DNA from: Actinomycetota bacterium | GTDB lineage: Bacteria; Actinomycetota; Actinomycetes; Nanopelagicales; Nanopelagicaceae | Reading direction: 5' to 3' | NCBI GenBank assembly: GCA_016870975.1 | Contig: VGAE01000012.1 | Location: 1 to 48,208 of the forward strand | DNA: 48,208 bases | In this document: in pieces, positions 48,190 to 48,208 of the stretch | Layout: each line of letters opens with the position of its first letter | Numbering within the stretch: position 1 is the stretch's first letter | Notes under the pieces: model-generated | Told to the model about the DNA's origin: nothing | Database searches by the model: none | What the model saw: the letters and a program-made list of their open reading frames with translations, nothing else | Position numbers and translations under genes: made by a program

Positions 48190-48208
48190 GCTAACCTCAT
48201 CCAGAGCG
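48186..48208 (-). CDS. last codons of an upstream gene cut by the window edge
   Basis: The minus strand reads a frame ending LWMRLA and TGA at 48188-48186, which overlaps the glbO GTG as GTGA. This is the same coupling style as elsewhere in the window. Too short to identify. Confidence 0.3.

Overview
The window is a compact piece of an actinobacterial chromosome. By eye it has moderate to low GC. Spacers are very small, and many genes are joined by ATGA, GTGA or TAATG overlaps. These traits, together with an actinobacterial gene order (clpP1-clpP2-clpX, folC-DUF4233-ndk, truncated globin GlbO, HNH protein, MscS), suggest a streamlined lineage such as the freshwater Nanopelagicales (acI). That assignment is an inference; no rRNA gene is present. 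From memory, the stretch from proA to glbO follows the order found in mycobacteria, with a mreBCD-PBP2-rodA cell-shape block placed between ndk and the RNase E gene. Almost everything lies on the minus strand, so transcription runs mostly right to left.

Left part (1-6151): the first 30 codons of an aldehyde dehydrogenase, then rlmN, cdsA, frr, pyrH, tsf and rpsB, a translation, lipid and nucleotide operon. It is preceded by a structured rpsB leader and by xerC. Positions 6152-6810 hold a small plus-strand hypothetical gene. It converges on a small helix-turn-helix gene that is broken by one in-frame TAA; the two genes share a TTAA stop overlap.

Branched-chain amino acid block (6819-17356): ilvD, then ilvB-ilvN-ilvC-serA-leuB-ilvE-cimA. 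CimA and LeuB point to isoleucine synthesis through citramalate. ilvB is preceded by a complete transcription attenuator: a probably leaderless 16-residue leader peptide with Val-Val-Val-Ile codons, a pause hairpin, an alternative antiterminator and a terminator. A 9-bp inverted repeat abuts its -35 box.

Central part (17385-27286): gatCAB (tRNA-dependent amidotransferase), proBA (proline), obgE, rpmA, rplU and an RNase E/G gene. A hairpin terminator lies between rpmA and obgE. 27463-33154 is the elongation and cell-shape cluster rodA, PBP2, mreD, mreC, mreB. 33154-41875 carries ndk, a DUF4233 membrane protein, folC, valS, clpX, clpP2, clpP1 and tig. A ClgR-like operator lies just upstream of clpP1.

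Right part (41901-48208): divergent tRNA-Pro(UGG) and tRNA-Gly(UCC), a decayed secreted-protein-like gene directly after tRNA-Gly, rpiB, trmB, pepN, a small membrane protein, an HNH protein, a short MscS-type channel, GlbO, and the last codons of a further gene. No stretch longer than about 300 bases lacks a gene or a described element. Most of the window is conserved core genome. The features most worth attention are the ilvB attenuator, the rpsB leader, the ClgR-like site and the two broken genes.
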